From positions 1 through 64,000 of the forward strand of contig CAJUKV010000007.1 in the NCBI GenBank assembly GCA_910587305.1: 64,000 bases of DNA. Direction: 5' to 3'. The position numbers were made by a program, and so were the translations under genes. Below, in pieces: positions 42,334-51,923 of this stretch (position 1 is the stretch's first letter; each line of letters opens with the position of its first letter). The notes under the pieces were generated by a model, which was not told the DNA's origin, did no database searches, and saw only the letters and a program-made list of their open reading frames with translations. This DNA comes from an uncultured Lachnospiraceae bacterium (GTDB lineage Bacteria; Bacillota; Clostridia; Lachnospirales; Lachnospiraceae).

Positions 42334-44200
42334 CCGTATCCCCCTTAAGCTTATTTACATCCGCCGCCCATATGCCCGCCTTATCAGCCAAGCTGTCAAT
42401 GCCCGGCACAGGATGTGTAAGCCTTTCCGCATCCGGCAGCCGTATTTCTACCCTGGTAAAGCTTCCTTCCCGGCTGTCAATCCTGACCCCGCAGGTATCT
42501 CCATACCTTAATCTTACTCTCTGGTGCACGTTGCTGACGCCGATATGCTTTCCCTTTTCATTATAGCAGTTTAATTTTTTTTGCAGCCCGACTAATTTTT
42601 CTTCACTCATGCCCAGCCCATCGTCTTCTATGACGATAACCACATTTTCCTCACCGCTATGTATATTAATGTCAATGCATCCGGCCCCTTCCTTGCTTTC
42701 CAGTCCGTGAATAATAGAATTTTCCACAATGGGCTGCATAATAAGCGGCAGAATATAACACTCCTTAAGACCTTCCTCTATCCAAATATGATATTTAATC
42801 CTCTCCCCGAAACGATATTGCTGAATTTTCAGATAATGCTCCACCAACTCCGCTTCCTGCGCAATGGTGACGTCATTGGCTCCCGCCTGCAGCGTGCTGC
42901 GCATAATCTTCGCCAGCATCTTGACTATCTCCTCAATATCGTACTGCTTACTCCTGCGCGCCCTCATGCGGATGGTTTCCAATGTATTATACAAAAAGTG
43001 GGGATTAATCTGACTTGCAAGCATTTTAAATTCGGCGTCCTTTTGCTGAATCGTCAACCGCTCCGAATGCAGCTTTTCCCGGTATACTTCCGCTAAAAGC
43101 CGCTGTATCTGATAAATCATTGTCCCTAAATAATCATACAGTTCGCTTATCTCATCGCTGCCTTCCGGCATTTCTTCCAGTTCAAAGCTGCCCCCCGCCG
43201 CCTTCTGCATCTGATTTAAAAACCATTCCACCCGTCTGCTGAAGGAATGGGAAAAAAGTAAAATAATTATAATAGACATGATAGCGCTGAGCACAAAAAA
43301 AAGCATGCTTTTTGTCGTCTGACTGTTCACATCCCGTAAAATCTCCCTGTATGCCCTTAAGCTGACAATCTGAAGATAATCCTGGGATTCTATCAGCGGA
43401 ATGGTTTCGCAGGTCATCACATACTCCTGCCGGTTAAGTATGATATTTTTCTGAAATTGACCGCTGTCCCCGGAGGGAAGGATATCTTTCAGCTGTCCGG
43501 CCTCTATCTCACTTCCCAAGTCGGTCACGATGGTTTCCCCATTTAATAAAATAAAAGCATTACCGTTTTTATTCTGTAAAAGGGTTGTAAACCGCTGCGG
43601 CCTGATGGAAACCGCCAGTACGCCTACATCTTCCCCCTTTTGCGTCTTTAACATTCTAAAAAGCGTCAGCGCTTTATAATCAGCGGATGGGATTTGATGA
43701 AACCGCCATAAGCCCGCGCCTTTTTTCCTGTTTGCCGATTGGTACCATTCTTCCTCTTCTATCTTGTCCGTTACCTTTACAAACCGTGAATTACCTACAA
43801 TACTGTCATTTTTTATGTAAATATTAATCCAGGCAAGAGTACTGTTATAATATCGCCCGTAATCCAGAAAAGAGGTAAATTCTTTGTAATCCTGAACTAC
43901 TTCCTGATAATCCCCGTACTTTTTTGCGGCTATTTCTTCTAACTGGGGATTAAAATAAAAGTACTTTGTCACAGTGCTCACCGTACCGGTCATTTCCTCT
44001 ACCTGCCTTCTGGCCATTTCAAGCTCCACTATCTCCGCGTCCTTAGCCTGATCAATCAAAATATTTGACATTCCATGCACCAGGTAAAGCCCAATAAAAA
44101 TAATCGGCACAGCTCCCCCGATAATATAAATAAAAAGCAGCCTATAGCGCAGCTTCATTCCTGAAATCCGGTTGATTAACGCTTTGAGCTTTTGTGCCAT
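42311..44200 (-). CDS. YesM-type sensor histidine kinase
   Basis: A 629-residue kinase: membrane helix at about 20-45, extracellular Cache-like sensor (about 50-300), second helix (about 302-322), HAMP, then His_kinase with H401 in QINPHFLYNTLE and a HATPase_c domain (NSIIHGLE, EDDGLGM). This is the LytS/YesM class with a fused C-terminal ATPase. The last 35 residues beyond the ATPase are unusual in composition. It forms a two-gene operon with the YesN-type regulator. Confidence 0.93.
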   Translation of the reverse strand: MAQKLKALINRISGMKLRYRLLFIYIIGGAVPIIFIGLYLVHGMSNILIDQAKDAEIVELEMARRQVEEMTGTVSTVTKYFYFNPQLEEIAAKKYGDYQEVVQDYKEFTSFLDYGRYYNSTLAWINIYIKNDSIVGNSRFVKVTDKIEEEEWYQSANRKKGAGLWRFHQIPSADYKALTLFRMLKTQKGEDVGVLAVSIRPQRFTTLLQNKNGNAFILLNGETIVTDLGSEIEAGQLKDILPSGDSGQFQKNIILNRQEYVMTCETIPLIESQDYLQIVSLRAYREILRDVNSQTTKSMLFFVLSAIMSIIIILLFSHSFSRRVEWFLNQMQKAAGGSFELEEMPEGSDEISELYDYLGTMIYQIQRLLAEVYREKLHSERLTIQQKDAEFKMLASQINPHFLYNTLETIRMRARRSKQYDIEEIVKMLAKIMRSTLQAGANDVTIAQEAELVEHYLKIQQYRFGERIKYHIWIEEGLKECYILPLIMQPIVENSIIHGLESKEGAGCIDINIHSGEENVVIVIEDDGLGMSEEKLVGLQKKLNCYNEKGKHIGVSNVHQRVRLRYGDTCGVRIDSREGSFTRVEIRLPDAERLTHPVPGIDSLADKAGIWAADVNKLKGDTDVQGDDN

Positions 44201-44394
44201 AGGTGTTCTCCATTCCTCGCATACCGTAATCTCTTTACAGCTTACTCCTGCCTCTGCCCGGCCCTGATCTCCTCCGGAATTTTCTTGCGAACCATAAAAT
44301 CATCATACCACAAGTATCCTGCAGCAACAACTGCCAACGGTAATGTCAGGTGGAAAAACAGATTTTAATGTCTTCTTCCCCGACATGATTCTTG

Positions 44395-44421
44395 AAAAAG
44401 GGCGCAGCAACCGCTGCGCCC
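44395..44421 (-). terminator. Rho-independent terminator of the 9-kb minus-strand operon
   Basis: On the minus strand GGGCGCAGC pairs with GCTGCGCCC over a short loop and is followed by five T residues. It lies 37 bp after the stop of the BadF-type kinase gene. The gap from there to 44201 holds nothing else I can name. Confidence 0.9.
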
Positions 44422-44457
44422 TGCATTTCTTACCATTTCGATTATTTTCACAACCCT

Positions 44458-45387
44458 CTAAAGCTTCTCTTTCTGCCCTCTCATTGCCACTTCCAGCGCG
44501 ATTTCAACCGCCTTTTTTTGAGGAATCCGGATTTCCACATTAGGAATATTCTCCCTCAAAAGCTGCGCCACTCTTTCTTCCACCACTTTGTTCCTGCGAA
44601 GCACGCTTCCCCAAAAAATAAGCGTCAGCGTATCTCCTTTCTCTATCGTCATTTTATGGTAATTATCCAGAGCAATCCTGTAAAGCTTCCCGGCGGCATC
44701 CTCCAAAATCTTTCCGGCGGTTTCTGAGCCCGCCTGCATGGCCTGCTCCGTCAAAGGAGCTAAATCGGCAATGGCATTTTTGGTCATAATATTGGCGTTC
44801 AAAAAGTTATTTAATGCCTCCAGGTCGGAAATTCCGGTAGCCTCGTAAAATAATTTATATAAAATTTCATCGCATTTACGTCCGTCTAAATGATCTCCCA
44901 CCGCTCTCACAATCTCTAATCCAATATGAAAGCCGCTTCCCTCATCACTCAGAATATGCCCCCAGCCGCCCGTGCGGACCATTACGCCATTACGGCTTTG
45001 TCCGAAAGAAATGGACCCTGTTCCGCCAATCAGGATAAGGGAAGGCGCTTTGTATACCTGCAGGAAAACCTCGCAGTCATTGAACACAAATAATTTGGAT
45101 TCCCCAAAGCCCATATCCAGAAAAATCTCTCTGACGCTCTCCCTGAGGGATTCGGAATCAATGCCCGTAGCCGCCACGCAAATACCTTTGCAGTCCGCCG
45201 GTTCTAATTTTCTTTTTTCCAGCACCGGAAACACCAGTTCTTCGTATTTTTTCCGTGCAGCTTCCTCGCCTCCGGAAAAAATGCTGACTCCTGCGGCCTG
45301 AAAGCGTTCCAGCACCTGTCCGTTCTCATCGCTTAAAATAATTCTTCCGCTGGTTCCTCCGATGTCCAAACCTGCATAATATTTCAT
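44458..45387 (-). CDS. BadF/BadG-type sugar kinase (GlcNAc kinase-like)
   Basis: A 309-residue ASKHA-fold ATPase. Phosphate-1 motif GLDIGGTSGRI (residues 5-15), a GGTGSISFGQ phosphate-2 block and GGWGHILSDEGSGFHIGLE typical of N-acetylglucosamine/glucosamine kinases of the BadF/BadG/BcrA/BcrD family. The start at 45387 follows GGAAAGGAGGGG. It is the last gene of the operon and probably phosphorylates the sugar that the SIS protein upstream then isomerises or deglycates. Confidence 0.87.
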   Translation of the reverse strand: MKYYAGLDIGGTSGRIILSDENGQVLERFQAAGVSIFSGGEEAARKKYEELVFPVLEKRKLEPADCKGICVAATGIDSESLRESVREIFLDMGFGESKLFVFNDCEVFLQVYKAPSLILIGGTGSISFGQSRNGVMVRTGGWGHILSDEGSGFHIGLEIVRAVGDHLDGRKCDEILYKLFYEATGISDLEALNNFLNANIMTKNAIADLAPLTEQAMQAGSETAGKILEDAAGKLYRIALDNYHKMTIEKGDTLTLIFWGSVLRRNKVVEERVAQLLRENIPNVEIRIPQKKAVEIALEVAMRGQKEKL

Positions 45388-45425
45388 GCCCCCTCCTTTC
45401 CCCTGAACCGATATGGTTCCTCTTA

Positions 45426-46499
45426 TCAAATGTTCTTCTCATTTTCCGCTTTGATTTGCATCACGGCGTCCAACCCGGCGAACTTTAACGATCCTTTTCC
45501 GGTCAGTCCCATATGTTCCGTGACAACGGCGCTGATTACCTGCATTGGCAAAATCTGCTCAAATGGCTGGGTATACCATTTTCCGGTCAGCTTTAACAGG
45601 CAGTCGCGTATGTCCGTTGATTCTTCCAGTCCCACCGTATACACCGATTTACAAATATCCCTATGATATTTTACCAGACGCTGCATCCTCTCATAATCGG
45701 GATCACCGGGCGTGGGCAGTAAGTAAAAGCCGCTGACATTTTCGCCTAAGGAGCTGGCCGGCCCATGCAAAAATTCTTCAAATTCATAAGCCACCCCCGG
45801 TATAAGCAGGGTTTCCATCACCTTAAGAGTTCCTTCCGCCGCAACCTTTGCTCCCTGCCGTTTTCCGGCCATATAAATGATCTTAAGCTCACGGAGCGTC
45901 TCCATATTCGCCTGCACCCAGGTCCCGGTACGGTCAATGTTTTCAGACAGATTATCCGCAGCCTGGCTAAGCCCTTCCACATATTCGCCGTACTCCCGGT
46001 TGGAAATTCCTCCGGATCTTTTTCCTTCCTCCAGCGCCATCAGATAAAGGGTAAGAATCGTAATCGTATAACCCTTGGTTTTAGGGCCCACCGTTTCCTC
46101 CCCGCAGGGAATCTCCCTGTAGCCGTCTCCCTTCCTGTTCGCACGGCCGTCCGGATCTCCTGTCATCACAAGGGTTGGGATACCATGGATTCTTTCAAAA
46201 ATTTCAAGAATATTTGTGGAATTTCCTCCCTGGGATATTACCACTGCCAAAGGGTTAACCGCCGTAATCTTTTCCACCTGGGAAGGCGCATTTACACTGA
46301 CCGGTTTTCCAAGGATCTTTTCCATAAAAGGAGCTGCGGCGCAGGCGGCATTGTAGGAAGTGCCGCTGGCAATCAGACAGATCTGCCCCGGATTATTCTT
46401 CGCCATCATATCGCAAAAAACTGAGGCGATTTCCTCTCTTTTCGCAAGAACCTCCGGCAGCAGCTTTGCCTGCTCCTTTATGTAGTCCATCATTACCAT
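45426..46499 (-). CDS. Double-SIS sugar isomerase/deglycase (GlmS/FrlB-like)
   Basis: A 357-residue protein with two SIS domains. The first has GTSYNAACAAAPFM and SQGGNSTN, the phosphosugar-binding loops of GlmS. The second carries EFLHGPASSL, matching the E-x-x-HGP catalytic region of GlmS and FrlB. No glutaminase domain is present, so it should act as an isomerase or deglycase on a sugar phosphate. GGAGG precedes the ATG. It is flanked by a GH9 enzyme and a sugar kinase in one operon. It differs from the FrlB-like protein at 53.6 kb. Confidence 0.85.
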   Translation of the reverse strand: MVMMDYIKEQAKLLPEVLAKREEIASVFCDMMAKNNPGQICLIASGTSYNAACAAAPFMEKILGKPVSVNAPSQVEKITAVNPLAVVISQGGNSTNILEIFERIHGIPTLVMTGDPDGRANRKGDGYREIPCGEETVGPKTKGYTITILTLYLMALEEGKRSGGISNREYGEYVEGLSQAADNLSENIDRTGTWVQANMETLRELKIIYMAGKRQGAKVAAEGTLKVMETLLIPGVAYEFEEFLHGPASSLGENVSGFYLLPTPGDPDYERMQRLVKYHRDICKSVYTVGLEESTDIRDCLLKLTGKWYTQPFEQILPMQVISAVVTEHMGLTGKGSLKFAGLDAVMQIKAENEKNI

Positions 46500-46546
46500 A
46501 ATTCATTCCTCCATTAAATTCCATATCAATTCTTTATGTCTTCAAC

Positions 46547-48289
46547 CTACTCTCTCTTTAAGGCCGACGCATAGATAAACCAGCTCGCGTGGGGAATCCA
46601 CTGCTCCGCCCAGCGCCAGTTATCGTCTATTTCCGGAATCGGATGCTGCACAAAGGCAATCCCCTGTTCATCCGTAAGCCCGCTGGTGATACCGTTCACA
46701 ATACCGCCCGGGCAGTTGATAAAATCATATCTCTGTTTAAAGAAATACTGGATATTATTTCTGCCATATCCTTCTATCATACAGCTGTCAAAGGGATTAA
46801 GCCCCATAATCCAGTCAAGGGGATCCTGGACCATCCGTCGGCAGCGCGCCGCTAATTCTTCATCCACAGTCACCCGGGAAAGCTCTGCGCAGGCCGCTGC
46901 AATGGACGCAATACGGGCGTTATCCCCCTGCCACCAGGGAGCCGCCGTGCTGTGGTGAGGGAAGAAAAACTTTTCTACAATCTGATTTTCTTCCTTGCTT
47001 TCCAGGACAGGATAGCCAAAAGGATTCGGGCGGTTATCCGTAACCATAAGCTTCCATCTCATGATATCTTCCGCATATCCTACCGCCTTTGCCTTCTTGT
47101 CATCATCCGGCTCTATTTCGGCATACTGTAATAGCGCAACCACAGGCATTCCCTCGTCGGCAGCATGATAATAGGGAACCCCTTCCGTCACTTCCAGACG
47201 TTTAAGACCGCTGCCGGTCACAGTCGTACGGGCGTAAATTTTCTCCGCCATCTGACGGGCTTTTTGCAGATAATCATATTCTTTTGTGGTAATGTATAAC
47301 TCGGTGACCGCCATCAAAGCGCAGTATTCGTCCACCAGATTCCATTTTCCATCGTTGGTGTAGCGCTCATTGTTTTCAGACAAATAGATCCATGCCGATT
47401 TTGCCGCCTGTATATACTCCTTTTGCGTATGTTCCGCACTTGGGTAATAATTCCTTCCGGCTATGGCAAGGGCTGCTATTGCCAGTCCGCCGCCGCTTCT
47501 TAAACTCACCTCATAATTCTCATCTTCTATCTTTTCTTCCCCTGCGGTAGCCGCAACCGCACTGAACTGGTCGCTACTGCGCTTGTACTCAAACCCAATC
47601 CTGCGGGTGCCTTCCACGCTGGTCAGCGCATCAACCCGATTGATAGAGCGGAAAAAGCTTCCGGAAGGCGCGCGCATGCGCATCAAGAAGTCCGCTCCAA
47701 AAAATCCTTCATCCAGCATCCGGCGTTTTAGCATGGAATACTGCTCATTTTGACTTTCCGTCAAAAAATCATGGGCCTTAAAAAAAGTATAAGCGCTGAA
47801 CGGAATCTGCTGGGGATTATGATAAGTGCTGTGGGACAGATGAGAAAGGTGAATGCCATAATCTCCCGTAGCGTCGTACCATCCCCCATGGGCGTCCACT
47901 TCCCCTTCCCTTGGACCCTTAAAGGGAAGACTCCGGTCGTCCTCCAGCCATTCCCCGCTGGAGCGCTGGGCTTTGAAATAGTAGCTTACCGCATTCAGCA
48001 TCCTCATGGTAACCAGAGATTTGCTGATCTCAAATTCCTGAGAACACTGCTCTCCAACCTGTATGCGGTATGTTCCCTCCAAAGTAACCTCCGTAAAATC
48101 CGCTCTGTAGTAATTACCGGTATTCCAATTGGCCACCCTGCCAACGTAAACAGGGACGCCGGTATATATCTTATTTCCTTCCAAATCCAGAACGGAAAAC
48201 GCTTCCGCTTTTTCTCCTTCCATGCATTGGATCACCGCTTTCTTGGGCCCTGACGCACTGTAACCTACGTGGTTTGTCAAAATATCCAT
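46547..48289 (-). CDS. Cytoplasmic GH9-family glycosidase
   Basis: A 580-residue protein with the N-terminal Ig-like cellulase domain (about 1-90, starting MDILTNHVGYSASGPKKAVI) and an (alpha/alpha)6 GH9 barrel. GGWYDATGDYG at 135-145 corresponds to the GH9 GGWYDAGD catalytic-base motif, with one extra residue. The general acid is probably in the C-terminal DDNWRWAEQW stretch, which departs from the usual DNE pattern. There is no signal peptide. Known cytoplasmic GH9 enzymes include exo-glucosidases and exo-glucosaminidases, so it probably trims imported oligosaccharides. It lies 74 bp behind the MalG-type permease and 48 bp before the SIS gene. Confidence 0.87.
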   Translation of the reverse strand: MDILTNHVGYSASGPKKAVIQCMEGEKAEAFSVLDLEGNKIYTGVPVYVGRVANWNTGNYYRADFTEVTLEGTYRIQVGEQCSQEFEISKSLVTMRMLNAVSYYFKAQRSSGEWLEDDRSLPFKGPREGEVDAHGGWYDATGDYGIHLSHLSHSTYHNPQQIPFSAYTFFKAHDFLTESQNEQYSMLKRRMLDEGFFGADFLMRMRAPSGSFFRSINRVDALTSVEGTRRIGFEYKRSSDQFSAVAATAGEEKIEDENYEVSLRSGGGLAIAALAIAGRNYYPSAEHTQKEYIQAAKSAWIYLSENNERYTNDGKWNLVDEYCALMAVTELYITTKEYDYLQKARQMAEKIYARTTVTGSGLKRLEVTEGVPYYHAADEGMPVVALLQYAEIEPDDDKKAKAVGYAEDIMRWKLMVTDNRPNPFGYPVLESKEENQIVEKFFFPHHSTAAPWWQGDNARIASIAAACAELSRVTVDEELAARCRRMVQDPLDWIMGLNPFDSCMIEGYGRNNIQYFFKQRYDFINCPGGIVNGITSGLTDEQGIAFVQHPIPEIDDNWRWAEQWIPHASWFIYASALKRE

Positions 48290-48362
48290 AAATCAAACTC
48301 TCCTCTCTTTCTCTTCTCATCCCGACATGCCGCCTTGCGGCACAAACAATACATGAACTGTT

Positions 48363-49223
48363 TTACCCCTTAACGGCTCCTGCCGTCAGCCCGGAAACTA
48401 CCTGCTCCTGTGCAAATATATACAAAACCAGAGGCGGAAGGATTGTCACTACAATAGCGGCCATCATCGCGCCGTAATCTGTGCCGAACATATTGCTCAC
48501 CATGGAAAGTATCACGCAAATCGGTTGTTTGGAACGCTCGGAAACATAAACCAGGGAGGTAAACAAATCATTATAGCTCCAGATAAAAACCATGATTGCC
48601 ACCGTTGCCAAAACGGATCGGCATAGGGGCAGGGAAATATGCGTAAATATCTGGGGAACGCTTGCCCCGTCAATAACCGCCGCCTCGTCCAGCTCCATGG
48701 GGAGGGAGCGCATAAATCCCTGTACCATAATAATGGAAAAACATAAATTTCCGGCGGTTTGCGGCAAAATCGCCGCCATACGGGTTCCATGTACAAAGGG
48801 AATATTGCTTAATGTAACAAAATTGGGTATGACAGTTGCAAAACTGGGAACCAGCAGACAGGCAGTTAAAACCGCCATGATATATTTCCCCATTTTGATC
48901 TCCATACGCCCAAGCGCAAAGGCTGCCATGCTGGAGACCACCACAACTAACACAACTACCGCACCGGAAATGATAAAACTGTTCAGGAACGCTTTTGGAA
49001 TGTTTACATCCGGATAATTCATAATGGAAATAAAATTTGCCAAACTAAGAGAAGCCGGCCATTCCAGACTGTTGCGGAGAATCCCATCAGACGGCTTGAA
49101 GCAGTTAATCACAACCCAGTACAGAGGAAGAAACGTCATAGCCGCCCATCCAAACAAAAGAAGCCATTTAAAAGTAACAATGACCCATCCTACAGGGGTG
49201 TGCCGCGGTATTTTTCTTTTCAT
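48363..49223 (-). CDS. Sugar ABC permease, MalG type
   Basis: A 286-residue permease with six helices and the coupling motif DEAAVIDGASVPQIFTHISLPLC near residues 179-201. AAAGGAGGG precedes the ATG, and it lies 12 bp behind the MalF-type gene. A small CCGC/GCGG hairpin resembling a family B fragment sits just upstream on the plus-strand map, around 48319-48360. Confidence 0.93.
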   Translation of the reverse strand: MKRKIPRHTPVGWVIVTFKWLLLFGWAAMTFLPLYWVVINCFKPSDGILRNSLEWPASLSLANFISIMNYPDVNIPKAFLNSFIISGAVVVLVVVVSSMAAFALGRMEIKMGKYIMAVLTACLLVPSFATVIPNFVTLSNIPFVHGTRMAAILPQTAGNLCFSIIMVQGFMRSLPMELDEAAVIDGASVPQIFTHISLPLCRSVLATVAIMVFIWSYNDLFTSLVYVSERSKQPICVILSMVSNMFGTDYGAMMAAIVVTILPPLVLYIFAQEQVVSGLTAGAVKG

Positions 49224-49235
49224 GAGACCCTCCTT

Positions 49236-50096
49236 TCAATATGTTTCCTTTGGTTCCAAAATCCTGCGCATAAGGGTGGAAAGCAGAACACCAAAGGCAA
49301 CCATCACAATCGCGATAGCGCTGGCATAACCGCCGTTATAATTTCGGAACGCCGCGCTGTACATATAAGTGCTGAGTAACTCGCTGGAATTCATCGGCCC
49401 TCCCCCGGTGATCACATAGACCATGTCAAACACCTTAAAGCACCCGGAAATCACCAAAATTACCACCGAAACAATCACATCACGGATCATGGGTATTGTA
49501 ATATAAATGGCTTCCTTAAAGGGAGTGATGCCATCAAGTTTCGCAGACTCGCTGATCTCCCCGGGGATTTTGGACATTCCTGTAAGGAAAATAACGAAGT
49601 AAAACCCTACATACTGCCACATAATCGGTATTGTAACAAGAAAAATAGATGTTTTTTCATTGATCCAAACCTGTTTTTCCCCTCCGAACCACTGGACAAT
49701 TAAATTCAGCAAACCATACTCATAACCGTAAATCAGCCGGAACATCAATCCTATGGCAGTGGCCGATATTAAAATCGGAATGAAGTATACCGTTCGCAGA
49801 AACTTAAACATCTTTTTTGTCTTTGAAACCAATATTGCCAGCAGAAGCGACACCCCCACCTGGAATAAGAAAACTCCCGCCATCATAATAAATGTGTTCC
49901 GGAACGAAACCAGGATTACCGGATCATGAAATAAGCGGTCATAATTGTATAATCCAACAAATTTCTGCTTTGGTGAAAAATTTTTCCAGGATGTAAAGCT
50001 GTAATATATCGTCCGAAACAGCGGATAAATCAAAAATGTCAGAATAAATACCGCCGCAGGAGCTAAAAACAGGTAAAAATATTTCTTATTCTTCAT
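49236..50096 (-). CDS. Sugar ABC permease, MalF type
   Basis: A 286-residue permease with six helices and the coupling motif ESAKLDGITPFKEAIYITIPMI near residues 183-204. GGGAGGAGG precedes the ATG. It pairs with the MalG-type protein. The 414-bp gap upstream, between it and the binding-protein gene, is filled by family B palindromes. Confidence 0.93.
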   Translation of the reverse strand: MKNKKYFYLFLAPAAVFILTFLIYPLFRTIYYSFTSWKNFSPKQKFVGLYNYDRLFHDPVILVSFRNTFIMMAGVFLFQVGVSLLLAILVSKTKKMFKFLRTVYFIPILISATAIGLMFRLIYGYEYGLLNLIVQWFGGEKQVWINEKTSIFLVTIPIMWQYVGFYFVIFLTGMSKIPGEISESAKLDGITPFKEAIYITIPMIRDVIVSVVILVISGCFKVFDMVYVITGGGPMNSSELLSTYMYSAAFRNYNGGYASAIAIVMVAFGVLLSTLMRRILEPKETY

Positions 50097-50172
50097 GGCA
50101 AAACCTCCTCCCTTTCAACAAGCCCCTATCCAACCCCCATGATTCCGCTCTGCAAAATCACAAATCCTGATG

Positions 50173-50417
50173 AAGAATGCCTGTTTTTCAAGGCATTCTT
50201 CTGAGTGTGAAGATAGCTTGCCCTGCAAGCCTTAAATGCTCTTAGGCGGCGTTTTTTGACGCCTTAGAACTTTTCTTCACACTAACCCCCATGTCGCGGC
50301 TTTGCCGCGACACAAATATGTGGGAAGAATGCCTGTTTTCCAAGGCATTCTTCTGAGTGTGAAGCTTTAAAAGTTCTTAGATGGCGTTTTCTGACATCTT
50401 AGAACTTTTCTTCACAC
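50173..50417. repeat. Family B nested palindromes, two copies
   Basis: Copy 3: hairpin GAATGCCT/AAGGCATTC (50173-50200), then a 78-bp block (50205-50282) closed by GTGTGAAG/CTTCACAC with inner hairpins AGCTTGC/GCAAGC and CTTAGGCG/CGCCTTAG. Copy 4: hairpin GTCGCGGC-TTT-GCCGCGAC (50293-50311), GAATGCC/GGCATTC again, then a 61-bp block (50357-50417) that lacks exactly the 17-bp AGCTTGC hairpin and has GATG/CATC where the others have GGCG/CGCC. A further CCGC-TTTT-GCGG hairpin follows near 50431. The array lies inside an operon, between the binding-protein and permease genes. Confidence 0.88.
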
Positions 50418-50510
50418 TACGCCCGTCTGCCCGCTTTTGCGGACAGACAAATCAGGGGATAAGCTCCTATTTACCCATTTGGGCGGGCATATAAATCAGG
50501 ACTTTATTTC

Positions 50511-51881
50511 TTATTCTTCATTCAGGCTGCGGGACTGGGCCAGTATCTCTTCCGGAGTAGACTCTCCCGTAGCGATATACTGGATGCCCGGCTCCGTCAT
50601 ATTAAGCCATGCCTCGCGTACTACCTGACTGTCGCAGGCAGCCACAAATTTGGTCGCGGTATTTAGCATTTCGTTTGCGCTTACCTCTAACGGGCTTGCC
50701 CCTTCGGGAGCGTCGCAGGTAATGGCAGAGCTTCCGCCAACCGCAATCATACGGGTCATAACCTCAGGGCTGGTCATGTATTTTAAGAAATGAAGGGTAA
50801 CATCATCGCGCTCCGCTGCCTCTTTGCTCATATACCATCCGCTTCCGAAACCGGACAGGGCAACATCGCTCCCTCCCTTGCCGCCGGGAAGCGCTGGCAT
50901 CGTGATCATACGCATATTTTCATTGTCTTTCAGACCGGAAACGGTCCAGGAACCATTGATCATCATTGCCGCCTTACCGTCTGCAAAGAGAACCCGGATA
51001 TCGTCTTCCGTCATTGTCATACAGTCGGCAGGAAAAGCGCCTTTGTCATACAAATCTTTCATTGCCGCCAGGGCCGGTGCCCAGGAATCGTCAAAATAAT
51101 CTTTCTGTCCCTCCGCGCCTACCTGCGCCAAAATCAGCTGCTCTACCATGTAACTGGGTTTCATCAGCGAAGTGGCAAAGGGAACGATGCCATTTTCAAC
51201 AAAGGTGTCGATGCAGGCTTCTATATTTTCCCAGCTGGTAGGTTCCTCAAGACCATACTTGTCAAAAAGTTCCTTGTTATAGAACATTCCCTCAAAGTAG
51301 CCAATGTATGGGATGCAATACTGCATTCCATCCTCGTTACGCCCTGCTTCCATAGCGCCTTCTTTCAGGTTGGCGCTCCACTGCGGATCAGCGTCCATAT
51401 AAGGTTTTAAATCCACAAACAGTTCCGAATCAAGGGGCATTTTGGACTCTTCCCCATTGTAATACAACATCAGATCAGGGGGCGTCTTTGCCGCCACATC
51501 CGATTGGATTTTGGTACGGAATAAGTCCTGGGTACCGGAGGTGGGCTGACTCTCGTCTACGATGGTAACGCCGGGATGGGCTGCCATATACTCGTCAACC
51601 ACTTCTTTATATACCGGAGCCCACTGATCAGACCCTGCAAAAAAAGTAACAACGCGGATTGTCCCTTCATCCTCCGCTCCCGATTCGTCTTGCGCTGCCG
51701 CAGCCGGTTCTTCGGCCTCCACGGTTGTCTCCTCCTGATTAGCGGCCGTCTCTTCCGTTGCCGGGGCGTCAGCGCTTTCACCGGAACCCGAATTTGAGCC
51801 GCCCCCGCATCCGGCCAACAGGCTGATGCTCATAGCACAGGTTAGTGCTGTTGCCAGAATTTTTTTCATTTCTTTCTTCAT
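50511..51881 (-). CDS. Sugar ABC transporter substrate-binding lipoprotein
   Basis: Family 1 solute-binding protein of 456 residues. The lipobox Cys is at 25 (SLLAGC), followed by a long G/S/A/E/T-rich tether (26-72), then the mature domain (TIRVVTFFAGSDQWAPVYKEV). AGGAGGAATAGT precedes the ATG. It is 42 bp behind the MFS gene and, across the family B array, precedes the two permease genes. The ligand is unknown; the downstream GH9, SIS and kinase genes suggest an oligosaccharide with an amino-sugar or fructosamine unit (inference). Confidence 0.92.
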   Translation of the reverse strand: MKKEMKKILATALTCAMSISLLAGCGGGSNSGSGESADAPATEETAANQEETTVEAEEPAAAAQDESGAEDEGTIRVVTFFAGSDQWAPVYKEVVDEYMAAHPGVTIVDESQPTSGTQDLFRTKIQSDVAAKTPPDLMLYYNGEESKMPLDSELFVDLKPYMDADPQWSANLKEGAMEAGRNEDGMQYCIPYIGYFEGMFYNKELFDKYGLEEPTSWENIEACIDTFVENGIVPFATSLMKPSYMVEQLILAQVGAEGQKDYFDDSWAPALAAMKDLYDKGAFPADCMTMTEDDIRVLFADGKAAMMINGSWTVSGLKDNENMRMITMPALPGGKGGSDVALSGFGSGWYMSKEAAERDDVTLHFLKYMTSPEVMTRMIAVGGSSAITCDAPEGASPLEVSANEMLNTATKFVAACDSQVVREAWLNMTEPGIQYIATGESTPEEILAQSRSLNEE

Positions 51882-51923
51882 ACTATTCCTCCTTGTTTTT
51901 CCTTGTTTTCCTCCTTTTTATCT

